From Schizochytrium sp. TIO01 (Eukaryota > Sar > Bigyra > Thraustochytrida > Thraustochytriidae): 64,000 nucleotides of DNA. Both the position numbers and the translations under genes were made by a program. Of the stretch, positions 12,263 to 23,107 are shown piece after piece (position 1 is the first letter of the stretch; every line of letters starts with the position of its first letter). Location: NCBI GenBank assembly GCA_004764695.1, contig SMSO01000006.1, forward strand, positions 848,859 to 912,858, given 5' to 3'. The notes beneath the pieces are model-generated. The model was given only the letters and a program-made list of their open reading frames with translations. It had not been told where the DNA came from and did no database searches.

Positions 12263-14439
12263 CTGCCTGAACCTGGTTTCTCCAAGTTGCCTGTAACCAC
12301 CCAATCTCTTCAACTTCTTGAGTGACCTTGCACTGGAAGTTGGTTTCCTGCAAGGACGATAAATAAACCGTCCGAGTCGTCCCAGAACCAGTGGTAGCAG
12401 GGGAACATCGTGAACATACTAACCATAAAGAGCAGATCGAGTTAGCATCATGAATCTTGAAAACTGTTGTTAGTAGCTTTAGGTACTACGTAGGTAGCAG
12501 ATACTTTTTACTTTTTCACTTTTTGATATTTTATGTATTGAAAGCTCAGCTCTTTTTTCTTCTGAGTTCTTTATTTTTAATTTTAATTTAACATTATTTT
12601 ATTTAAAATAATTAGATAGAAAATTAGATAGCATGAGAAACTTTTATTGCCATGGGAACTACAGCATATATCAGTCAGAGACTATGACACTGCAACATGT
12701 GATTCACGTGGCACTTGTGTACTCGTATACTTGTATCGCAAGATTTTTTAGTTTTGTTTTTGTTTTTCCTATCGTAAGAATATTTGCATTATGGTTTGTA
12801 GTATTATAGCGATGGCCATGCAGGAGTGAATTTTGCTTAGCTGGTATGCATGCGGTTTTGATAATATTCTTTGATTAGACCAAGCATCAACCAGCTGAGT
12901 CGTTTTACTTTTAACATTGTTTCTGACTATTTCCCTCCTCCAACAAAATATAACAAGTAGTATGACATTGTAAAATAGGAATAAATCATACTTGACTCTA
13001 ATTTCAAATATATTGAGAACATCACATATCCTGCCAAGCAGCAACTACCCAACAAAATCTGCCGAAATTTTTTTACCTCTAAAGATTGATTTCGTTCCCG
13101 AGTGTTCATGCAATTAGAAAAAAATCAATTTCTAACAGAATCTTCTCAAAAATGAGATAAATGCATAACAGTTGAAACCTGCTAGACAAATCATCATGTT
13201 TGCACAGTACTTTACCAGAGAACTCTGACCGGAGTTCGGGAACATATCCTAATCATGAACCTCATATGAATATTTATGTTTCATCTTCGAGAGTGCAAGG
13301 TTGTATCGTTTCGTCTTTATCAGCCTACAGTAATAGTTAATATTCGGTTAGCAGCACATCTCAGATTAAGGAACGCCATTCCCTTGCGCTCAATTACACA
13401 CTCTAAATTACAAGAGCTTATAAACTCTAAAGTGCTGGCAATGTGGTCGAACAAATATGGTGGGTTCATAATATGGACAAATCGAGTTAGTTTTTCTAGT
13501 TGATGGCTTTCAGGATTGCATTTATAAACTTTGGTTTCGCTATATACAATATTAAACTATGCAGTGGTAATCTAAGAGGTTCCTTGACTAATTATTGCAA
13601 TACAATGAGTTGTGTGTGCTAAATAAGTTGAAGTGAGAATGCCAATCCCAAATTCTGCGGAGTGAAACGATCAGAACACAAGCCCCTCGCCGTTATGCCA
13701 AGAAATGTACAAGCTTGTTCAGGACCGTATAGCATGTTTCCTTATCCCTTAATGTCCAATACCTCCAGCGACTACTTTCGCTCAAATTAATTTACTAAGT
13801 TGCCAGAATGATGGTTTGCTCGATTTTGACTGAATCTGTAGACCGACATCTATGTAGTTGTTTCGAGCACGCTAACCCGTTAATTGTATTTTTATTTGGT
13901 TAAACCTTTTCACAGGTACTAATGTACAATGAAAATAGCACGAGAATAATGACGAACGACGAAGAACGCATGAGATTGACACTCGTTTTTATTCCTTACT
14001 CTGCAGAAGAAGCCCGTTTTTCTTCGTTGTTGGACCACAGAAGAGCCTAACAATGAAACAAAAACAAATGCCTATTTTATATAACGGTAAGTGGCTAATA
14101 TAGCTACTCGAAGACTATCAGGAGCACGATTTCGCATAATTTGACGATTCCTGATAGATTTATTGACCCAAGGGCGCTTTGCACCATCGCTGCAAGATAA
14201 CTCAACCAGCCCCTCGGGCTGAAACTATATGATCTCGTTGGGGAAGGCTTGCGGACCTAAGACATTTGGGTCTTTGAGTTTTCCTTTCGTCCATTGTTGG
14301 TCTTCAATAAGATCTTATAGGCGATCGAGTCTGAGTCAAGCCGTATCGCTGGAATAGAGCACCTTGTGGAGGCTTTGCAACCTTTAGTACGTTGCAACTG
14401 TGCAATATAAAGAGAAGGTGCTAGTTCTGAGTGGAGTTC

Positions 14440-17400
14440 ATGAGTTGCAATAGAGCAACGAGCTTCCAGACTCAAGATGCTTCTGCCAGGACTAGGAAAA
14501 CCTTCAAAAATGAAGAACTCTGTACACAGACTATCAAAAAGACCAGACAAGTTAGAATAAGACACCCATATGCACCAGTTAGACTGAAAAGAGGCGCTAG
14601 AGGACAAGGACTTTCATTAGGGTGTAGTTTTATCGCATTCACGTTTTTGGTGCAATGCGTTATACTTGCAACTTTCTGCTGCGAGAGAGGATTTGCCACA
14701 GGGTTACCTTCACGAAATAATTCTACAACCTCTGTGAACTCATTGTCAACGCAAGGTACTGTTGAAGGAAGCACCTGGCTACAAGCAACAATGCATAACA
14801 ATAGGACCGACGAACTGGAGAACTTGCGGTCAATTACTGTCCCTCCACGCAAAGTACGTTTGTTATCAAAGTCAACAGTTCAAGCCTTCGTTGGTCCTAG
14901 AATCATATCTGCTAGATATACTTTTGAAGGAACTCAGATTGCGGTAGAATTTGAAGAACCTGCTTTTCACGGTGAAACCCTCCGAGCAGGATGGTTTGAT
15001 TGTGAAAATGTGATAATAATCAAAGAACCTCTAGGTCGTTGCCAATGGTTAAGGCATATGCGAGGCCTGCTTGTCGAGCCCACACTTCGCGCACCAATCC
15101 GCGAACTCGCATTTTTCGAGGGGGCACTAGCATCCGAACCTGAATTATCATCTTTACAGATAATTACAGTCGACCAGCCAGTCTCTCTAGATCTCTCGAC
15201 ACCGTTGCTCCGAGCCTCTTCCTCGATTTCGCGTTCCTGCGACGACATGTCTATGAATTTAGAATACACACCTATCCTGCATCTCGATGCATCGCAAACT
15301 CGCAATACTCCACTACTCACCTCGATCAGCTTTCTATATCGCATTACTCAAAACGAAGAAGCTATTCAAAATTGCCAGTTCCAAAGTGACGAAACAACTC
15401 CCGATCTATCTGATCTCACATGCAACTTTGACGTAAGCATACTAGATAAGAGCGTCTCCCAAATTCAAGTTGCGGTTCGTGTGCAGAATGTATTTGGCCA
15501 TGTATCGCTTACACCTTGGCAATCCGTAACAATATATGAAACAAATATCCCGCGCCTTGTTGTAGATCAGCCTAGTCTCAGTCCTATTGCACTAGCAGAT
15601 ATTCGTCCTGTGCGGGCATCAGTTGAATACTGCAATGGTTCATTAGTCCGAGAACCAGAAATTTATTGGCAAGTCAGAGAAACATCAGGGACACTCGATG
15701 CTGATCTCGAGGATTTAATGGTGCCTACAGCCGATAAATCCGTAGTGCAACTGGCCCCGGCACGTGCGAAACTAGCCAATCTGATCGGTCTCAAAGTTCA
15801 AATCAAAGCGACTGCATCAATAAGTCACTTGTCTGGAACCCTTTCAACAAGTTATATTTTTTATGTCACCATTGAGCCGTCGCAACTCCAGGTCCAAATT
15901 AGTGGAGGAAATCGTACAATTGCTCATGGGGATACGAATAGCTTCATGCTTGATGGAAGCAATTCATTAGATCCAGATCACTGGCGCACGCCAGCTATTC
16001 CCCTCGTGTATGAATGGCGATGCGCCCCTGCACGTGCATGTCTTGCATTCAGTATCCATGTGTGTGATATTGATGATGTTCCACGCCCTGGTTCATGGCA
16101 GGTAACCTCCTGGTCCGGTCATCAAGCTCCTCAAGTCGATGAGTTTGTACACGTTGTGTCTAACTATCCTCGTTTGCAGGTAGCGATGCTTGCTGCAGAA
16201 AAAGAAAGTGTTCGCAACGATGACATGATCCATTTCTGGCTGCAGATTAAGGCTGGAGATGGTCGGATGCGTCTCGTTGAAAACCCTCTGCAGCTCAGAG
16301 TAGTGCCTTCGTCAATGCCAGCAATTGCATATATTAGCCAGGTCCCAGATATTTTATCTCCAGGGTCGACGAGTGAGTTTCACGGAACCTGTGATACAAG
16401 TACAAGCACATCCACCAAAGCGGAGGACCCTGTTCGTCCTGTGTGGGGCTTGAAGCATCCAGAAACAGCTACCCAAGTTTGGTTCCAAGATGACGATACG
16501 CTTCTTCATCGATTTCATCATGTTGTTGCAAATGGTTTAGTGCTCCTTGTGAATACTACTGAACTTTTGCGTAATTTCCCGGATGAGGACCACTTTACAT
16601 TCTTGCTACAATGCCGGCACGAAAGTTTTGCCAACTCGGCTGTCATCACCGCAACTGTACCATTCTACCCGAGGCCCAAGGGATTATATATAGCAGCAGC
16701 CCCTTACAATGGTAATGTACATGGGGTAAAGTTTGACCTTAGTACATGGGGTTGGGTAGATTCTAATCCGCCTTTACGTTTTCACTTTCAATACAACGTT
16801 TTGAACTCTCCAGAAGTAAGCGAATCACTTGTTTTGTCGACCTCAGTCAGACCGCAAGCAAGTCAGCAATTTTCATTCCCAGACCTTGGTGGCAGTCAAA
16901 TTAGAGTATATGCGGTTGGAGTTAACGTAAGGGGGGCCATGCGAAAGATTTCGAGAAGCATTGTCTTGACACTAAGCTCTGCAACTCATGATAATTCGCA
17001 TACTACACTGTTAGGCTTGGAGAACTCTATACCAAGATTCGTGGTGGACTGGGCTCTCTCGGCCGGAACAGGTGACACGCTCCAATCTCTTGTCACTTTC
17101 GTAAATGCTGTTAAAGCTCAGGATGTTCTTGAACATTTCCAGTCAAAAGGTCGACTTGAAGTTGCATGTGCCTTGCAAAGCCTCATGTGGCAACGGTTGC
17201 GCTCAATGGTGACTATGTCATTTGTCTTACCACAGGATTTTCCAGCCTTTGCCATGGAGGTTTCTAGTGTGTATTTGGCCATGCTTGGTGCATTTTCTAA
17301 ACTTTATGCGCCGGCAAGGCTTCACGCTGTTGAATGCCTAGCAGATCTCGTTGAGTTTTGGGCACGATTAAGCCCTCTTCTAAAAACTTTAGACCACGCG

Positions 17401-20400
17401 CTTATTGACCCAGCTGTAGACACCATCCTTGAGTGCCTAAACCAGCTATTTGCTGTTGAACGTGGTTATGTTACAAATGACATACTTTCACTGTGTGAGA
17501 AGCTTGAGCATATAAACGATGATAACTCTGGTGAGATTCCTCCTGAAGAGCGAGCGCTTTTGTACCCACTATGTTCTGTAATTAGTCGAGCTTTATTACA
17601 ACAGTCGAACCGCGACCTAAACAAGGACAATGCGCAGGCCATATTCCAACGCTTGGAGTATGGAATTGGTTCTGCAAGCGTTTTTCTTATGGAGATACTG
17701 TTGCGGCTACAACTTGGAAATCAATCAGAGAATGTGAACGGTGTTACACACGCATCAAAAAGTTTTAATTGTGCAGCTTGGCGTACATCAAGACTCCAGA
17801 AAAGTATTTATTCATATGCTGAAAGTTTTGGTGCACATCTTGCCCCCGAGCTAATCAAGAACCCTTTTCCCAACCTTGCTAGCTGGGCGCCTGAGATTCT
17901 TCTTTGTCAATGGAAAGAAAATGCAACCGACTTTTTCTTCCAACAAGCCGGCGCATTCACGCCTGTTTCGAACACCCTAGTATCTATCTTTGTGAGCTCT
18001 ACTGATGCTCAAAACCTAACGGCGAGTCAGAGACTTCTTGCTGATAACGTGACTGTAGAGGTTCCGGTTTCGGAGAAGTACGCATGTACCCGTGATCTTA
18101 ATTTTGGGAACAATGAAGATCAGAGTGCCGCATTTGTTCGAGTTCAACTTGTCTCTTCAGAGCAAAGGTTATTAGCCTGTGGTGTATGGGATCCTCGTCT
18201 CACGAAAGATGCTAAAGATGTACAAAGCCCGATCGAAGGAGCACGACTCAACATGTGTGCAATCTCTCAAGTCAAAGAAGACAGTAACGGACGAGTTTCT
18301 TCAATAACCTGTTCTTGCTCAAGACAAGGAGTGATTAGCGCGTGGTTCCTGAACCCAGACAGTATGTTTGCCATTTCTATCTTTCGTCAAAGCAATTCAC
18401 AAGAATGGTATTGGGTATTGGTACTAATTGCTGTAATTTCGGCTTCATGGGGTGGGCTTGTACTTGTAGCTCGGCATCGCGACGCCAAGGAAACAGACTT
18501 GCGTGCAAGAGGGTTGTTTTTACTTGCAGTTCGATGTGCTCAGCTTGAAAGAATTGCTATACGAAGCGCTCTACTCGAGCTTCGACGCCTACGAACAGCT
18601 CGTTTACGACTTTGTCACAAGAGTGATGTGCGCAACTTCAGTTCAACACAACTGGCAGATTCTCCTAGTAGGCACACCCAGCGTAGCATATCGCAAGCTT
18701 TCATTCCGGCCGATTCTGATAAGACAAGGTCTCGGGCACTTCGTACCGGGTCTGGGCATAACTACACCGCAGATACAGCTGCTGAAGCCTCACTTAAATC
18801 ATCAACTTCATCCATACGCAAGGGGACCCAATCTCCACGTGCTCATCAAATGAATTCCTCGTTATTTGCAGTGCGCCGACGTAACTCATCCAGTAGCACT
18901 AAAAGCTCGTCAGAGGTATATTCGTCTGGGACATCTCCGTGGGTACCGCTAGTCGAGAGGGTGGATAATTCAGGGAATGGAGGAGATACTTCAGTAGCAG
19001 AAGATAAGTTACAGCATCTAGAATCCAAAAACGGAGGTATACTCTCACAGGTCTTTGTGGAGATTACAAGCACGATATGTCAACACCATTTGTATTTGTC
19101 ACTTTTTAATCGGAAAGCAGACCGCACATTCTCTCGGATGCGACAAGCTGGCCTCATCGGAATTACAACGCATATCATCTTACTTGTCTCTTTGGCAATC
19201 GCTAATAATGTGGAAAATGAAAACCTCGATTACTACATGGCTATTGTTCCGTCCATAGCTGCTCTCCCAATCGGACTTTCACTACGCACGTTGTTACTTT
19301 GTTTGCCTCCTCTATCGTCTGTGCATTGTGCGGTAGCTTGCTTTCAGTATTACTGCTTTGGGCATGCCCGAGGCTACTCCAAGGCTGCTTCTGAAGACGA
19401 GGATTCTGATAGTGATGAAGAGGAATCTGAGGACTATAGGGGTGTTATTGGTGGAAGTGGAGGAGGTTCATCAACAATGCTGAACTGGCAGACATCGACT
19501 CAGGGTCCTCAGATTCGCGAGGATCAGCGTGTTAACATTCGTCGCACTTCTTTGCGCATTAACAATGGTTCGTCGGGTGAGAGTGATAGCTCTGAGACAG
19601 ATTTTGAGAATGAGCATACACAAGAACTTTTGCATAAACTGCTCTATGTAGCAGCCAATATTCGTATTAGTACGCAGAAGAGCTCCTCGCGACGATTGTA
19701 TCCTGTAGAATTTCAACGAGAGTGGCCTCTTGAAGAAGAAATTGATGCGCGGGCATTTTGTGTGAATCCACTTCCATCTCCACGTTACTCAATCAGATCA
19801 TCGTTTCGAGAAGTTTATGCAGCCTGGGGCTGGTTTGCTGTTTTTTGTGTCAAGTCGTGTGTCGTGTTCTCAACTTGGGCATACCCTCTTTCTCATTCTT
19901 CCAGTTTTTCTCATACGAAAATATGGGACGTCCTGTACTTTTTTACAGGTGCTCTATTGATTGACGTTTTTCTATTACAGACAGCGGTAGCTTTGGCTCG
20001 CCGAGGACTGAGCTGGAAGCATCTAAGTCATGATCCTCACAACGCTCGAGATCGCATAGGCCAGGACGAAGACATTCATATTCGTCCCAGAGGATGGAAT
20101 TTCCATGGGTATCAAGGTGTTGCTCAAACCGCCAGAGATGGGGGTGACACAACCCCTTCAGCGTCTCCACGGCATGGCTTGCAAGCCCACCACCAGCCGA
20201 CAATGCATTTTAACAATGGTGAAATTAGCGAAATTGAATTGACGACTATGTCCTCACCAACACGGCCTTCTCAGGATGCGTCAGCATCTCTGCCATCTTC
20301 TAGTAAGTCGAGCTCTGATGCGGAGAGTCGCTTAATCCTTGTCCCAGATCAATTTTGCGTACATTCTCTTCATCCGTCATACAGCAATAATCAAGGAACG

Positions 20401-21099
20401 GGTGATCATAACACGTTACCGGTGCGCAGTAACGAACCGCCCACATCTCTTTTGAGAGGAAGTAGGTTTACTCGAGAAGCAGATCGTTCAATTCCCCCAC
20501 CTCAAGTAGATACCAGCGTGCCAGGCTTTTTTCCTGGAAACGTGGATGTTTCCATATCGCCCTCTTCTGCTGGTGGTCTCCAAGCCTTTGTAGGATTTCA
20601 AGAGGCTTCATGTCTTTCTGACGTGGATGTAGATGAAGGAGTTGATGACGCCACCAATCCAGATATTGGCTTTGATGCTGGTGATCTTAATCGTAGAAAC
20701 GGCGGTCGCTCAGATCATGATGATTGTATAAGCTACGATGGTGTCGAATCAACAGTTTCATCATATGCACAAGTCCCGCGGCATCTTCTTGAGGAGGAGT
20801 CTTGGTCCTTCTTAGGTGTAATGTCCAATATGACGGGTTTTATGGGCCATTCTCATAATGACCAGCAACAATTCGATGATCAGGAGATGGAGATTGAAGA
20901 AGACATTGAACTTGAAGCAGCAGAATACAGTGCCCAACAGGAGGGTTTTCAGCGACAGCGACCGCAGCAGCATCAAGATTTAGATGCTGAGGATAATAGC
21001 GCAGAAGTGTGCAGTCTCTCAACGACATCTTCAATTGGTGATGCCGCTCCGGATACCCCAGTTGACCTTGCTGAAGTAGAACAAGAAACTGATTTTTAA
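14440..21099 (+). CDS. REJ/polycystin-1-like membrane protein without PLAT or channel domain
   Basis: Single-exon gene. The first ATG in the frame is at 14440 (2,219 residues); the frame extends upstream only to a GTG. Residues about 57-82 are a signal peptide or signal anchor. A REJ-type ectodomain follows; its hallmark (ISGG, LDGS, DPD, YEWRC) is at about 482-529. A degenerate GPS motif sits near residue 1290 (conserved Cys and Trp, then CSCS), but the usual HL-T/S cleavage tripeptide reads RQG, so autoproteolysis is unlikely. Helix 1 is at about 1321-1348, helices 2-3 at 1567-1640 and helices 4-5 at 1794-1855, with the spacing of polycystin-1 TM1-TM5. The PLAT domain expected after TM1 is replaced by a Ser-rich linker, and the protein ends in a long acidic disordered tail without the TRP-like channel. 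This suggests a surface adhesion or sensory receptor. It is convergent with the proA-like gene. Confidence 0.85.
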   Translation: MSCNRATSFQTQDASARTRKTFKNEELCTQTIKKTRQVRIRHPYAPVRLKRGARGQGLSLGCSFIAFTFLVQCVILATFCCERGFATGLPSRNNSTTSVNSLSTQGTVEGSTWLQATMHNNRTDELENLRSITVPPRKVRLLSKSTVQAFVGPRIISARYTFEGTQIAVEFEEPAFHGETLRAGWFDCENVIIIKEPLGRCQWLRHMRGLLVEPTLRAPIRELAFFEGALASEPELSSLQIITVDQPVSLDLSTPLLRASSSISRSCDDMSMNLEYTPILHLDASQTRNTPLLTSISFLYRITQNEEAIQNCQFQSDETTPDLSDLTCNFDVSILDKSVSQIQVAVRVQNVFGHVSLTPWQSVTIYETNIPRLVVDQPSLSPIALADIRPVRASVEYCNGSLVREPEIYWQVRETSGTLDADLEDLMVPTADKSVVQLAPARAKLANLIGLKVQIKATASISHLSGTLSTSYIFYVTIEPSQLQVQISGGNRTIAHGDTNSFMLDGSNSLDPDHWRTPAIPLVYEWRCAPARACLAFSIHVCDIDDVPRPGSWQVTSWSGHQAPQVDEFVHVVSNYPRLQVAMLAAEKESVRNDDMIHFWLQIKAGDGRMRLVENPLQLRVVPSSMPAIAYISQVPDILSPGSTSEFHGTCDTSTSTSTKAEDPVRPVWGLKHPETATQVWFQDDDTLLHRFHHVVANGLVLLVNTTELLRNFPDEDHFTFLLQCRHESFANSAVITATVPFYPRPKGLYIAAAPYNGNVHGVKFDLSTWGWVDSNPPLRFHFQYNVLNSPEVSESLVLSTSVRPQASQQFSFPDLGGSQIRVYAVGVNVRGAMRKISRSIVLTLSSATHDNSHTTLLGLENSIPRFVVDWALSAGTGDTLQSLVTFVNAVKAQDVLEHFQSKGRLEVACALQSLMWQRLRSMVTMSFVLPQDFPAFAMEVSSVYLAMLGAFSKLYAPARLHAVECLADLVEFWARLSPLLKTLDHALIDPAVDTILECLNQLFAVERGYVTNDILSLCEKLEHINDDNSGEIPPEERALLYPLCSVISRALLQQSNRDLNKDNAQAIFQRLEYGIGSASVFLMEILLRLQLGNQSENVNGVTHASKSFNCAAWRTSRLQKSIYSYAESFGAHLAPELIKNPFPNLASWAPEILLCQWKENATDFFFQQAGAFTPVSNTLVSIFVSSTDAQNLTASQRLLADNVTVEVPVSEKYACTRDLNFGNNEDQSAAFVRVQLVSSEQRLLACGVWDPRLTKDAKDVQSPIEGARLNMCAISQVKEDSNGRVSSITCSCSRQGVISAWFLNPDSMFAISIFRQSNSQEWYWVLVLIAVISASWGGLVLVARHRDAKETDLRARGLFLLAVRCAQLERIAIRSALLELRRLRTARLRLCHKSDVRNFSSTQLADSPSRHTQRSISQAFIPADSDKTRSRALRTGSGHNYTADTAAEASLKSSTSSIRKGTQSPRAHQMNSSLFAVRRRNSSSSTKSSSEVYSSGTSPWVPLVERVDNSGNGGDTSVAEDKLQHLESKNGGILSQVFVEITSTICQHHLYLSLFNRKADRTFSRMRQAGLIGITTHIILLVSLAIANNVENENLDYYMAIVPSIAALPIGLSLRTLLLCLPPLSSVHCAVACFQYYCFGHARGYSKAASEDEDSDSDEEESEDYRGVIGGSGGGSSTMLNWQTSTQGPQIREDQRVNIRRTSLRINNGSSGESDSSETDFENEHTQELLHKLLYVAANIRISTQKSSSRRLYPVEFQREWPLEEEIDARAFCVNPLPSPRYSIRSSFREVYAAWGWFAVFCVKSCVVFSTWAYPLSHSSSFSHTKIWDVLYFFTGALLIDVFLLQTAVALARRGLSWKHLSHDPHNARDRIGQDEDIHIRPRGWNFHGYQGVAQTARDGGDTTPSASPRHGLQAHHQPTMHFNNGEISEIELTTMSSPTRPSQDASASLPSSSKSSSDAESRLILVPDQFCVHSLHPSYSNNQGTGDHNTLPVRSNEPPTSLLRGSRFTREADRSIPPPQVDTSVPGFFPGNVDVSISPSSAGGLQAFVGFQEASCLSDVDVDEGVDDATNPDIGFDAGDLNRRNGGRSDHDDCISYDGVESTVSSYAQVPRHLLEEESWSFLGVMSNMTGFMGHSHNDQQQFDDQEMEIEEDIELEAAEYSAQQEGFQRQRPQQHQDLDAEDNSAEVCSLSTTSSIGDAAPDTPVDLAEVEQETDF

Positions 21100-21102
21100 T
21101 GT

Positions 21103-21637
21103 ACCATATTCAATTCTTTTGTTTGCTCTTTCTGGTATTTATCTCAAATGTTCACTATTTTGTACCATTCATAAAGCGTTCTTACCACGGAAATGATGAA
21201 CAGTGCAAGGCTCACCAATCACAACATGAGTAGGGCACCAGCAAACACTCAGAACAACCACAGAAGGTGGCATATAGGCCAAAGGTGAGTGGGTAGGCAC
21301 CGTCAAACTGATAGATAGATACATCAAATGGAAAAGGAGCAAAAGAGCAAGTTCCTGCTGGAGATTACGAGTTGACAGACAAGGAGAGTGGTATGTTATC
21401 AAATATTCGCTCTTTTTTATTGTTTTCAAATTTATAAGAAAGGTTGGTGGGAAGAGGGAGAGTAGAAGAAGAAAATTGAGAAGTAGTCCAAACATATGGA
21501 TCAGTTTAGTCGTGCTCATCATAGGTCTACATTGAACGAGATAATGACGCGGTCCGTGGAAGATGCACAGCCAAACAAAACGGTCAAAAACCTAGTATGT
21601 CAAGAAAGACAAAGGCCATCTTTGCTTGCTTACGGGT
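21103..21637. other. Convergent intergenic spacer
   Basis: Lies between the 3' ends of the polycystin-like (+) and gamma-glutamyl phosphate reductase (-) genes. No gene, strong repeat or RNA fold seen; presumably two 3' UTRs. Confidence 0.6.
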
Positions 21638-23107
21638 TTACTTCTGGGAGGAAGAACGTGTGGCAAGCGTAATTCCAACCACAATCGCCGCACCCACGGC
21701 AATCAAAACACCTGGAAGCACCGGCGAAGAAGTCCAGCCAGCCAGCGGAGATGAGACGGCATCCAATCTTGGTGCCCGAGGATCATCTCCCACAAGGCGA
21801 ATCTTGCGGTGCTTGTACGAGCGCAGGCCAGGTCCCATCCCATAATCCTTAACGCACTGTCCGTTGCCGTGAAGTCTGTACTTGTAAATCACAAGTCCTT
21901 CGAGACCCACGGGTCCTCTTGCATGAATTCTGTTCGTGCTGACGCCAACCTCTGCTCCGAAACCAAATCTGAAGCCATCTGCAAACCTCGTAGATGCATT
22001 GTGGAACACATCCGCAGATCCCACGCCCTGCATGAAGAGTTCTGCGGTGGCTCCGTTTTCAGTAACAATCGCATCCGTGTGCTGTGATCCGCACGTGTTA
22101 ATGTGCTCAATCGCAGCTTGAACATCCTGAACTACCTTGACTGCCATCTCGAGGCCAAGGTACTCCATGACAAAGTCATCTTCGGTTGCTGGGGCAGTGC
22201 ACTCCGAGGGCAAGAACGGGAGACTGTCAGCGTCTGCATGGAGCTTGACGCCAGCGGCCTGAAGAGCTTTGCCGATGACAGGAAGCATTGTCTCAACACA
22301 GTCTGCGTGCACAAGAAGAGTTTCCGCTGCATTGCACGCCGCAGTGTATTGGGTCTTAGAGTCAACGACGATGTGAACTGCACGCTCAAGGTCTGCATCC
22401 CGGTCAACGTAGACGGCGCAAATGCCATCTGCGTGGCCCATAACCGGAATTCTCGTGGAGTTCATGACGCTTCGTACAAGTTGGTTGCTGCCACGCGGGA
22501 TAACGAGGTCGATATACTTGTCGAGCTGAAGCAGTTCTTGGATATCCTCGCGCGTAGAGACCAACTGCACAGCGTCGGGGGGGAGCCCTGCGCGGTCCAA
22601 GGCGACGCGGAAGGCTGCGACGAGCGCCATGTTGGATCGGAGGGCCTCCTTACCGCCCTTAAGGATAACTGCGTTGGCGGACTTGATAGCAAGCGAGGCA
22701 ATCTGCACAGCGGCCTCTGGTCTTGACTCAAAGATAATGCACAGCACACCGATGGGGCAAGTGACGCGGTATAGGTCGAGGCCATCGTCAAGCTCCGTAG
22801 CCAGAGTCACACGACCAACAGGGTCTGAGACCTTGACGACATCGTTCAAACCCTGAAGGAGAGTCTCAAACTTGTCGCCTTCGAGGTTGAGCCGCTTCTG
22901 GAGCGAGTTTGAGAGGTTGTTCTCACTGGCAATTCGCTTGTCCTCGCGGTTCGCCTCCAAAATTCGCAGCCTCTGCACCTCCAATTCGCGAGCGATTTCA
23001 ATGAGAGCTGCATCTTTAGCCTCGCGACTGAGGGACCCCAAAATGTGCGAGGCAGCGCGAGCTCGGGCCGCAACCTCTTCAAGATTGTTTCCTTGATGAG
23101 CCTCCAT
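21638..23107 (-). CDS. proA: Gamma-glutamyl phosphate reductase with C-terminal membrane anchor
   Basis: Catalyses NADPH-dependent reduction of gamma-glutamyl phosphate to glutamate semialdehyde, the second step of proline synthesis. I start it at the ATG at 23107 (489 residues); the frame is open 39 codons further, but only to a GTG. The ALDH-superfamily fold is complete: FESRP near residue 126, LKGGKEA near 149, and catalytic Cys258 in QYTAACNAAETLL. The HARGPVGLEGL and YKYRLHGNGQCVKDY blocks lie near 395-421. It is a standalone enzyme with no glutamate 5-kinase domain, unlike animal or plant P5CS. The oddity is a tail of about 60 residues beyond the normal end, finishing in a hydrophobic helix (about 463-483) and a short polar tip RSSSQK. 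That is the layout of a tail-anchored protein of the mitochondrial outer, peroxisomal or ER membrane. Confidence 0.96.
   Translation of the reverse strand: MEAHQGNNLEEVAARARAASHILGSLSREAKDAALIEIARELEVQRLRILEANREDKRIASENNLSNSLQKRLNLEGDKFETLLQGLNDVVKVSDPVGRVTLATELDDGLDLYRVTCPIGVLCIIFESRPEAAVQIASLAIKSANAVILKGGKEALRSNMALVAAFRVALDRAGLPPDAVQLVSTREDIQELLQLDKYIDLVIPRGSNQLVRSVMNSTRIPVMGHADGICAVYVDRDADLERAVHIVVDSKTQYTAACNAAETLLVHADCVETMLPVIGKALQAAGVKLHADADSLPFLPSECTAPATEDDFVMEYLGLEMAVKVVQDVQAAIEHINTCGSQHTDAIVTENGATAELFMQGVGSADVFHNASTRFADGFRFGFGAEVGVSTNRIHARGPVGLEGLVIYKYRLHGNGQCVKDYGMGPGLRSYKHRKIRLVGDDPRAPRLDAVSSPLAGWTSSPVLPGVLIAVGAAIVVGITLATRSSSQK

Larger units (their letters stand above)
1..14439. other. 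Gene-free, repeat-rich arm
   Basis: No convincing gene was found in this stretch of more than 14 kb. It alternates AT-rich sequence, tetranucleotide microsatellites and GC-rich islands (about 540-1200, 1900-2090, 2630-2960, 4640-5200, 6250-8330). Open frames in the islands have no recognisable domain, many lack an ATG start, and they overlap on both strands, as expected of GC-rich noncoding DNA. The main tandem repeats are listed separately. A short perfect hairpin (7-bp stem CCGGGTT, 9-nt loop) sits at 4816-4838. The arm could be subtelomeric or simply a long intergenic region; no telomere repeat is visible at position 1. Confidence 0.6.
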
